26,095 bases of DNA from an uncultured Lachnospiraceae bacterium (GTDB lineage Bacteria > Bacillota > Clostridia > Lachnospirales > Lachnospiraceae), in the NCBI GenBank assembly GCA_910588285.1, contig CAJUQB010000066.1, positions 1 to 26,095 on the forward strand. The letters run 5' to 3'. Under the pieces are notes generated by a model. The model worked only from the letters and a program-made list of their open reading frames with translations, did no database searches and was not told where the DNA came from. This document shows, piece after piece, positions 1-6,223 of the stretch. Every line of letters starts with the position of its first letter. The stretch's first letter is position 1. Made by a program: the position numbers and the translations under genes.

Positions 1-392
1 ACCGGGAGGGCAAAACGGACATCATACCTGTACCAGCCGAATTTGGCATTTTTATTGTGTTTTTCCTTGCGATTTTCCTCAAATGCCGGATTGGATGCTA
101 TCTGGATCAGCTCCGGTATTGCAGTGGCGGCATTTGCCTTAGCTTTTGCATTAGCCCCCATAAGGCTTTTACGGCTCTCTGATTCCGTGTATTCTTCCGG
201 AAGTTCATTTCCGATATAAATACGCTCTGCACTTTCTTCAATTTCGTAGTAGTCACCGACATATCCCTCAAGATATTGCTTTACATCATCCCAGTCGATC
301 TGCCGTTTGCCCTTGAAACGTATATCGTTAATCAAGACCAGCTTTTTACCGTCCGCATCGGTTATGATATTTACATTCCTGTTTTCAATCAT
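1..392 (-). CDS. Polyvalent-protein-type element gene (LPD-like), 3' end outside window
   Basis: The frame is open from an ATG at 392-390 to the window edge, giving 130 codons without the C-terminus. The protein begins MIENRNVNIIT and contains a conserved-looking block GWYRYDVRFALP near the edge. It resembles small proteins commonly found next to DUF6076 genes in clostridial integrative elements, some annotated as large-polyvalent-protein-associated domains of the BECR nuclease-like group; that assignment is from memory and not certain. Its ATG overlaps the stop of the upstream DUF6076-type gene in the arrangement ATGATTGA, so the two were probably translationally coupled. The upstream gene is broken, so expression may be impaired. 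No disruption is visible in this part. Confidence 0.7.
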   Translation of the reverse strand, partial: MIENRNVNIITDADGKKLVLINDIRFKGKRQIDWDDVKQYLEGYVGDYYEIEESAERIYIGNELPEEYTESESRKSLMGANAKAKANAATAIPELIQIASNPAFEENRKEKHNKNAKFGWYRYDVRFALP

Positions 393-1350
393 CTCTTTTG
401 TTTCCTTTCTTCTTTCCCCTTGATTTGTAAACATTAAATTGATTTTTGCATTGTGGGCTGCAAAATTCATTCCCCTTCCGGCTTGCGATAAAGGCTTTTT
501 TACAGTGCTTGCACATACGCATATCACTGTCCTTATCCGTGAGCATGAAAGAAAAGCACATCTGCACCATGACGAACAAGGAGTGGAAATCCCATACGAT
601 GACAGGCGAATCCTTTTCAAGAGCAATCCGATAAGTCGGCGCTATGCCGCCGAAAGCGGAAATGCCCTGACGGTACAGGTTACGAGTATCTTCGTCAATT
701 GAATCGTAATCGAGGTAATAAAGGAAACTTGTCATAAAGGTAAATGCAAGGTCAGTAAACTCTTTTACAATCCAGTCATACCTTTCCGAATATTCCTTCT
801 GAAATCCCATCGTCACAGCTTGCGGTGCATTCCCCATCGCCATCGTGATCGCAATGCCCTCACGGTCAGCCACAGACCAGCCCGATTCTACACCGCTTTT
901 TCTTAAATCCAGTCTGTCAAAAGGGTAGAAATAAGAAAGATAGTCCTCTGTAGACAGTGTTTCTGCTTTTATAAAGTGGTTTTTAGGCAGATACACGGAT
1001 TCATAGATTATAAAATCCGCTGTTGTCGGCAGGGCGGTCATAAAGCCGAGAAAACCGTACTTCTTCACAAAATTAAGGACAGATTCTTTCAGTTCTTCTT
1101 CCGGGACTTTGTGCATGGCGGCAAGCCCGACATTTAAGGCATCAATAACAAGCTACCCTGCTTCCTGCATGGGACGGTACATCTCCGGCTTGGCATCTTT
1201 GGAGACAGTTATGTAAAAAACACCATTATCATCTGTCTTGTATTCATAGCCATTGTATCTGATCCACGGTGCGCTGGTATGTTCAAATAAATTTTTCTTT
1301 GCTGTCTGTCCTTTTCTTCCGCACATCATTTTCAAGAAAATATTTTTCAT
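385..1350 (-). pseudogene. DUF6076-type element protein, split by an in-frame amber stop
   Basis: Two open segments lie in one frame: codons from the ATG at 1350 to a TAG at 1155-1153, then codons continuing to a TGA at 387-385. Across the stop the reading is MQEAG-stop-LVIDALNVGLAAMHKV, and codons on both sides read as one protein, so I treat it as one gene with a nonsense mutation. The C-terminus has a CKHC...CSPQC zinc-binding pattern, then a Lys/Arg-rich tail ending KRDD, as in DUF6076 proteins of clostridial integrative elements; their function is unknown. The downstream segment could restart at the ATG at 1116, giving 243 aa, but no convincing ribosome site precedes it. The N-terminal start is uncertain because it lies inside the 3' end of the sigma-like gene; TTG at 1353 or ATG at 1350 are the candidates. 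Confidence 0.7.
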
Positions 1351-1932
1351 CAAGGGTCATCGGCAGGCTGTTCTCTTTCCTGTATGCGAGTACGCCTCTA
1401 TAAAGTTTCCGTATCTTTTTCAGTGCGGTATTTCTGATTCCACGGATATTCCTGTCTGACTGTCCAATGCTCTCCGCATACTCCGATGCGGAATAATCAT
1501 GCAGGAACAGGTAATAGAGCATATTTTTGAGATGGGGCTTCAGTTCCTTCAATATTTCCGATAAATCCGCATCCGTGACAAGTTCGTGCAGCGTTTCCGG
1601 GCGGTCAAATATAAAATCAAGGAAATCGCCGCAAGCATGAGCTTTCTTAAAACCATATCATAGGAAGGTTTGCCGGATAGATACGTTTCATCTGCTCCCC
1701 ATTCAAGGGGGATAACGGAACGACCTTTTTCATGATCCCTTTCCTTCCGTTCCCTGTTAGCATCCAGTTTATCCCACCATTTAATGACTTCCCAGAAATC
1801 TTCTTCTGTCCTTGCGCTCTCCTCAATGCGCCGGAGGGCAAGCGCACGGGCTTCACGGTGCAGCATATCTCCGTCAGCTTCGGTTATTAAGTTTTGTTCC
1901 CTGAACGCTTGAAACTCAGCGTATTTCAGCAT
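1283..1932 (-). pseudogene. Sigma-factor-like HTH protein of an integrative element, frameshifted
   Basis: The first segment starts at the ATG at 1932 (MLKYAEFQAFREQNL) behind an AAGGAC-like ribosome site and reads well to LRKLM at about 1636. It then runs into unrelated sequence and stops at 1549. One frame over, the expected continuation GDFLDFIFDRPETLHELV leads directly into the second segment, which ends at 1283. Loss of a single base between about 1638 and 1630 explains this. The second segment has a sigma-region-4-like helix-turn-helix around DYSASEYAESIGQSDRNI. Proteins of this type precede DUF6076 genes in such elements and are thought to be sigma-like regulators. The break removes the DNA-binding half from the original start. 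Confidence 0.7.
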
Positions 1933-2166
1933 TTATGGTCAGTCCTTTGCAAAAAAATAAAATTTTGTAGCAGTTTTTTCAAAAACACTTCCGTTTTTAT
2001 AGCCGTTTTTCTCCCATTAGTGAAAGAGTAATTCTTTTTAACTAAATAACGATTACAAGAAAGGAGAGAGTTTATGGAATACGGATAGGATATAAAACCG
2101 ATTACGGAAAACGGAAGCACAGGAATATTATAAGGGATATGCGTGTAATACGCAAGAAAGGATTGT
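1933..2166. promoter_or_regulatory. Divergent AT-rich intergenic region of the element
   Basis: This 234-bp A/T-rich stretch separates the minus-strand sigma-like gene from the plus-strand tnpW/recombinase pair and must hold both start regions. I see no unambiguous -35/-10 pair. A strong purine-rich site (AAAGGAGAGAG, about 2059-2070) sits before a very short reading frame at 2074. A 64-codon minus-strand frame lies here but has no coding character. Confidence 0.4.
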
Positions 2167-2192
2167 ATGTCAGAAATATTAAAAGTGAATAA
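2074..2192 (+). other. Possible leader peptide or frameshifted small basic protein before tnpW
   Basis: An ATG at 2074 follows a strong ribosome site but reads only MEYG before a TAG. One frame over, the sequence stays open for about 40 codons as a basic peptide (GYKTDYGKRKHRNIIRDM...) and ends at a TAA at 2190-2192, inside the start of tnpW. Insertion of one base near 2086 would join the two into a basic protein of about 38 aa. It could be a decayed small gene of the element or a genuine 4-codon leader peptide. I do not recognise a family and cannot tell these apart from one sequence. Confidence 0.3.
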
Positions 2193-2412
2193 TGATGCAG
2201 CAGAATCCAGCCCTGTTCCGGCTGGATTTTTTTACAGAAGAATCGGCGGGACGCTTTTCAAGGTCAGGGTGTATACAGGCTCGGGATATGCCGACACGCT
2301 GGATAAAAAAATTCCCCGTTTAATTTTGAATGAAATGGTGACAGGAGCAGAAAGTTATGTTAAGATGGATTCACCACAGATGAGCCAGCCGCCGGAAAGG
2401 AGTTCGGAATGA
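2167..2412 (+). CDS. tnpW: TnpW-family transposon-encoded protein
   Basis: The 81-aa protein carries the TnpW-like core FFYRRIGGTLFKVRV, followed by a segment resembling the family's NDKILRLI region (DKKIPRLILNEMV). TnpW proteins are small accessory proteins encoded next to large serine recombinases in Tn4451/Tn4453-like elements; their biochemical role is not well defined. The ATG follows AGAAAGGA. The stop overlaps the recombinase start (ATGA at 2409-2412), so the pair is one translationally coupled unit. The first 25 codons contain a perfect terminator-like hairpin, listed separately. The N-terminal 20 residues have no recognisable homology, and the C-terminal tail after EMV is low complexity. 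Confidence 0.75.
   Translation: MSEILKVNNDAAESSPVPAGFFYRRIGGTLFKVRVYTGSGYADTLDKKIPRLILNEMVTGAESYVKMDSPQMSQPPERSSE
2204..2233 (+). terminator. Terminator-like hairpin inside the start of tnpW
   Basis: The stem AATCCAGCC (2204-2212) pairs perfectly with GGCTGGATT (2220-2228) around a 7-nt loop. T's run through to 2233. This is a textbook intrinsic terminator but lies within codons 13-23 of tnpW, so it could attenuate transcription of tnpW and the recombinase unless translation covers it. Confidence 0.6.
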
Positions 2413-3308
2413 ACAACAGGACGGCTGGTGACAACAGAATAACAGCTCTTTATGAGCGGCTCTCAAGGGACGATGATCTTGCGGGGGACAGCAACAGCAT
2501 AGTCAACCAGAAGAAAATGCTGGAGGACTATGCAAAAAATAACGGGTACACGAACACGGTGCATTTTACAGATGACGGATTTTCCGGCGGCAGTTTTGAA
2601 AGACCGGGATGGAAGCAGATGTTAAGCCGGATTGAAAACGGCGACATTGCTACAGTTATAGTAAAGGACATGAGCCGTGTCGGGAGGGATTACCTTCAGG
2701 TAGGGTTTTATACCGAGGTATTCTTCCGTGAAAAGGGTGTCCGTTTTATTGCTGTCTCCAACGGTGTTGACAGTACCAACAACACCAGCAGTGAATTCGC
2801 CCCTTTTTTGAATATCATGAATGAATGGTATCTGCGTGACTGTAGCAGGAAGATTACCGCTGTTCTGCGGGCAAAGGGAAAAGAGGGAAAACCGATCACG
2901 AGCAATCCGCCATATGGGTATATAAAAAGCCCGGAGGATAAAAATATCTGGCTTGTGGATGAGGAAGCGGCGGAGGTTGTGAGAAAGATTTTCCGGCTGT
3001 CCATAGAGGGCATGGGGCCGTGGCAGATCGCAAAACGGCTTACGGAAGAAAAGGTTGAAAAACCGTCCTATTATCAGGCAACAAGACAGCGGGGAAACTA
3101 TAAGACCATGTGCGATTTTGAAACCCCTTATAACTGGACGGGTGGATCGGTTGCACGGATACTGGAAAGACCGGAGTATATGGGAGATACTGTGAATTTC
3201 CGCAGCCATAAGGAATCCTATAAGGACAAAAAAGCAGTTAAAAACAGTAGTGATGAAATCCTTGTTTTTCAGGACACCCATGAGGCGGTTATAGACCGCA
3301 GGACGTGA
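2409..3308 (+). pseudogene. Large serine recombinase (TnpX/TndX type), C-terminally truncated
   Basis: The frame gives 299 aa, where this family usually has 500-560. The resolvase/catalytic domain fills about residues 10-160: the YERLS motif puts the nucleophile at Ser19, and VKDMSRVGRDYL is the conserved helix. The recombinase domain follows (about 170-280, with NPPYGYIKSPEDKNIWLVDEE-like features). The frame ends at HEAVIDRRT and a TGA, just where the zinc-ribbon and coiled-coil domains should start. The sequence changes abruptly to AT-rich DNA at about 3306, so the gene was cut by a deletion or insertion rather than by a point mutation. The catalytic domain is intact, but the missing part binds DNA and controls synapsis, so integration activity is unlikely. 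It overlaps tnpW by 4 bp. Confidence 0.85.
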
Positions 3309-3655
3309 AACTTGATCAATGTGATGAAAGGAGTATCTTTGAAACATATGTATCAAACTGTGCAATATTAGCAAAGGAAACTGGTGTGGGTTTTTCTTTT
3401 AATCCATATGAAAAAAGAAATCAGATAAAGAAAAAATTATGTGTATCTCCTTGGCAGCATGTGTTTATTGGAGCTGACGGAGAAGTAAAATTCTGTTGTG
3501 AACAGAATTTTGTCATCGGTAATCTTTTACATGAATCATTTGATGAAATTTGGAGTGGAGAAAAAGCAACGGAATTTCGCAATTGCATGATTGAGGGTAG
3601 CTATCATTCTATATGTAGAAATTGCTGCTTACCTTGGGGGATAACATATGAATAA
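3305..3655 (+). pseudogene. Radical-SAM protein remnant: SPASM-domain C-terminus only
   Basis: The frame opens with a GTG built across the truncation junction, which is probably not a native start. It encodes 116 aa. The reading LCVSPWQHVFIGADGEVKF, then CC, then a GNLLHESFDEIW segment and CRNCC fits the auxiliary Fe-S (SPASM/twitch) domain of radical SAM enzymes. The S-adenosylmethionine domain with its CxxxCxxC motif is absent, so the fragment cannot be a working enzyme. Whole proteins of this type usually modify peptides or mature other enzymes. Its stop overlaps the M19-like gene's ATG by 8 bp, so the two were once an operon. The block is much more AT-rich than its surroundings, which suggests acquisition from another source. 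Confidence 0.65.
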
Positions 3656-4518
3656 GATATCTTTTATTCATACTCATTATTTTCCCACCAAACTTCTAAA
3701 ATCAGTAGATATTGATACGAGTGTTGTGGCATTAGAAGTATATCCAGATTTGCTATCAAAGTATTATGGAGATTATGATATTTTTGATTCCTTGGAAGAG
3801 TGTATTTCTTGGCATAATGAGCAGTATTCAGAAGGAACAGTAAAGTTTACAATTGAAAATGTCACTTTACTTAAGGAGATTAAGTCTCTAAAAAGAGCGA
3901 AAGAGTTAGGTTTGATTGCGGTTCAGTTGTTTCATTCACAGACAAATGCATATTTTGATAAAAAAAGAGGGTTAACTGTATTAGGACATCAACTGTTACA
4001 GGGGTTAATTGAAAATGACTTAATTCTTGATTTAAGTCATTTAAATGATGATGAAATCAGGTATGTATTAAGTGAATATTCTGGCAAGATAATGGTCTCT
4101 CATTGTGTATGTAGCGACCTTATCGAGACTATTCATCCCCGTACAAATGCAATATCGAGTGAAACTATTAAGGTATTGTCTGAACACGGATGCTTGTTTG
4201 GGATTCCCTTTATAAATAATCTGGTGACAAAAATTTCGCATGATACCTATGAGAGTGATTCTGGGATAATGCAGGATATATTTTCTCAAATATTTTGTTG
4301 AGAATGTAGGCTCGGAAAATGTTGCACTTGGACCTGATTATATGGATACAGAACATTTTTCAAAAGTATTTAAACAGAATATAAAAATTCCGGATATATT
4401 ATATGAAGAATCAGGTTATCAAGAATTGGTATGTGGATTGAGAGAAAGCAATATTTCTGAAAAAGATATCATGTCGATTATGAGTGGAAATGTAAAAAGA
4501 ATCATCGGGTTATCATAA
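3648..4518 (+). pseudogene. M19 (renal dipeptidase)-like peptidase, frameshifted
   Basis: The first frame (3648-4301, 217 aa) contains LILDLSHLNDDEIRYVL, MVSHCVCSDLIETIHPRTN and a following GxxFGIPF segment. These match the order DLSHL / SHS / HPRN / GGxxGI of M19 membrane dipeptidases, which are metal-dependent TIM-barrel dipeptidases. It stops at 4299-4301. One frame over, the reading continues LKYFVENVGSENVALGPDYMD and ends IMSGNVKRIIGLS at a TAA at 4516-4518, matching the family's C-terminus (VGIDHVGIGSDF...GGNFLRV). An extra T in the run TTTT at 4281-4284 explains the shift. The classical N-terminal HxD metal site is only weakly represented (IHTHYFP). The start overlaps the radical-SAM remnant. 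Confidence 0.6.
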
Positions 4519-4639
4519 ATATATGATTTATGAATTGTATTGGTTTTCAAGGTGTAGTGGCCTGTTTTGTATTTGTACATTTTGCATAATTAAAAGTAAA
4601 GGTTTACAAACACACTTGACAATCTCTCTCTAATGCGAT

Positions 4640-4861
4640 GTTTCGACAATATGTATAGGTCTTGCTGCAAGTTTTGGAGCCTTTTTATTGGCAGGAGGTA
4701 CAAAAGGAAAACGTCTTGCTTTGCCTAATGCAGAAATTATGATACATCAGCCTGCTATTCATGGAAATGGGATTCAAGGGCAGGCAACTGATATAAAAAT
4801 TACATCTGACCACATACAAAAAAACAAAAAGCGATTAAATATCATGATTTTTTATAAATAA
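4640..4861 (+). pseudogene. clpP: ClpP protease fragment
   Basis: The 73-codon stretch reads VSTICIGLAASFGAFLL, AGGTKGKRLALPNAEIMIHQP and then GQATDIKI. This is the central part of the ClpP serine protease, which degrades unfolded and tagged proteins with ClpX or ClpA/C. It keeps the region of the nucleophilic serine (AAS-FGAF) and of the catalytic histidine (MIHQP) but lacks the N-terminal third and the C-terminal part with the catalytic aspartate. A TAA at 4859-4861 closes the frame after KKRLN. There is no start codon or ribosome site at the 5' edge. It is a dead fragment at the right end of the AT-rich patch. A phage or plasmid clpP is as likely a source as the host gene. Confidence 0.8.
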
Positions 4862-4881
4862 AGCATTTTATTCTAAAAAAG

Positions 4882-4921
4882 AAAAGTACAGACCAAAATC
4901 GAATTTTTGTTCTGTACTTTT
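4882..4921. terminator. Bidirectional intrinsic terminator
   Basis: The 11-bp perfect stem AAAAGTACAGA (4882-4892) / TCTGTACTTTT (4911-4921) has A-rich sequence on its left and T's on its right, so it can work in both directions. It lies 38 bp beyond the stop of the minus-strand LytTR gene and marks the boundary between the AT-rich remnants and the GC-rich export region. Confidence 0.85.
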
Positions 4922-4958
4922 TTATCCCTTATCGGACGGCAGTCCGTCCGCCGAAGCG

Positions 4959-5723
4959 TCAGATATTGATCCTCGCATACCGCCCCTTTAGAAGCGCCAC
5001 CAGTTCTGCGTATTTTTCCCGGCTAAGCAATATCTCTCCCTCATAGTCTTTAAAGCGAATCGTATAAATTTTTGCATCATTGTCCGCCCGAACCGCCGCC
5101 ACCTGGGACAGATTGACGATAAAGGATTGATAACAGCGGTAGAACCCACAGCCCTCCAGCATCTCCTCCAGTTGATTCATGGTGTATCCCCGCAGGGAGA
5201 TCTCCTGCCCGTCAGTGGTGACGATGCGGTTCTTCCGGTTACTGCGTTCAATAAAGAGAATATCGCTGAGCCGGGTCAACTGATAACCGTTGTGGGTCTT
5301 GATCATGATGCTGCGGTTAGACACCTCCCGCTTTGCCTGCTGGAGGTCGAACACATAGCACAGCCGGTTAACCAGCGATTGGAGCGCCAAGGGATCAAAG
5401 GGTGTCAGCAAGTACCCGGCGCATTGGCAGCGGAAAGCATTGAACGCCCATTCCTCCGAGCCGGAATAGACCACCACCTGGATATGGGGATGGCTCTGCC
5501 CCAAAACGGCAGACAAATATTCCCCCACACCGGTGATGCGGGGATCGGCTGGCTGATGGTTGGCAAATATGACGTCCACATCATTGGACTGGACAAACGT
5601 GACGGCCTCTGTAGAATTCTGCGCCGTCCCGACCACCCGGAAGCATTGGAAAGCGTGCAGCATGACTGCCAGTTCGCCCCGCAGCCGCTGGTCGCTGTCC
5701 ACCAACAGGACTTTCATTTCCAC
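4959..5723 (-). CDS. LytTR-family response regulator with a degenerate receiver
   Basis: The 254-aa protein has an N-terminal CheY-like receiver (about 1-125) and a C-terminal LytTR DNA-binding domain (about 145-245, including DILFIERSNRKNRIV and FYRCYQSFIVNLSQV). LytTR regulators bind paired direct repeats about 21 bp apart upstream of promoters. The acidic pair (Asp9, Asp11) is present. The phospho-acceptor position reads VIFANHQP with Asn55 instead of Asp, and the conserved Lys of the YLLKPF motif is Thr107. The receiver is therefore probably not phosphorylated in the normal way. No histidine kinase is adjacent. The start is a GTG at 5723, preceded by GGGGAGGG at a good distance; the ATG two codons later is an alternative. 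It is the last gene of the export operon, 20 bp after the upstream gene. Confidence 0.9.
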   Translation of the reverse strand: MEMKVLLVDSDQRLRGELAVMLHAFQCFRVVGTAQNSTEAVTFVQSNDVDVIFANHQPADPRITGVGEYLSAVLGQSHPHIQVVVYSGSEEWAFNAFRCQCAGYLLTPFDPLALQSLVNRLCYVFDLQQAKREVSNRSIMIKTHNGYQLTRLSDILFIERSNRKNRIVTTDGQEISLRGYTMNQLEEMLEGCGFYRCYQSFIVNLSQVAAVRADNDAKIYTIRFKDYEGEILLSREKYAELVALLKGRYARINI

Positions 5724-5743
5724 GATCCGACCCTCCCCACTTT

Positions 5744-6223
5744 TTATTCTGTCTGACCAACAGCCCGGAACGCCTGCTCCAATGCCTTAGAATCGCCCTC
5801 ATAGAAGTCCAGCAGCAGCGCAAAGGGCCCGTTAGGGACTGGGCTCATGATGCTTCCGGCTCCGTAGAAGTCAATGAACCCCTCTGCCTTCAAACTCTTG
5901 TAAGAGGACTCCTCCATGCTGCCCTCCTTCAGGTTGTCCACATCCCACCAATAAAATTCAGCGCCGTTGGAAACCTTCACAGCGATGGTACATAAGCCAT
6001 CCGCCGACAGGGTGGTCAGGTTGGTTGTTTTTATGAGTCCCTGCCCCTCCAGCTCCGCCAGAACCTCATCCATGGTCATATCCCAGATGGGGGCATCGGG
6101 ATCCTCCCCCTCGCCTATGAGCTGAGCGGGTGGGACGAACTCCGGCGATGCCGCCACATAGGCCAGCACCGCACTGAAGCCCAACACCAGCAGGATGGAA
6201 AAAAAGATGGTAAAGCGTTTCAT
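5744..6223 (-). CDS. Membrane-anchored 159-aa exported protein, paralogue of the operon lipoprotein
   Basis: An N-terminal hydrophobic segment (residues 4-25) serves as a signal or anchor; there is no lipobox cysteine. The rest is probably extracellular. I do not recognise a named family. It clearly resembles the lipoprotein at 9819-10298: both have 159 aa, an early DE(V/M)-x-L segment, a WWD motif (residues 92-94 here, 93-95 there), an iv-YxGxA(S/A) strand and an NG-x-FA segment followed by a final helix. Its ATG overlaps the stop of the upstream ABC gene (ATGA) and follows GGAGG by 7 nt. The location in an exporter operon suggests a partner, sensor or immunity-type role for the ABC proteins; this is inference. 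Confidence 0.8.
   Translation of the reverse strand: MKRFTIFFSILLVLGFSAVLAYVAASPEFVPPAQLIGEGEDPDAPIWDMTMDEVLAELEGQGLIKTTNLTTLSADGLCTIAVKVSNGAEFYWWDVDNLKEGSMEESSYKSLKAEGFIDFYGAGSIMSPVPNGPFALLLDFYEGDSKALEQAFRAVGQTE

Noticed and set aside
439..702. Two plus-strand frames opposite the DUF6076-type gene
   Set aside because: Shadows of the zinc-motif coding region on the other strand.
1153..1155. TAG as a recoded (read-through) codon rather than a nonsense mutation
   Set aside because: The neighbouring sigma-like gene is also broken, which favours simple decay. Several normal genes in the window end in TAG, and no suppressor tRNA is seen.
1926..2120. Minus-strand frame of 64 codons upstream of the sigma-like gene
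   Set aside because: AT-rich, no ribosome site, no similarity; lies where divergent promoters are expected.
4616..4660. TTGACA as a -35 box in front of the clpP fragment
   Set aside because: No acceptable -10 at 16-18 bp, and the following frame has no start codon.
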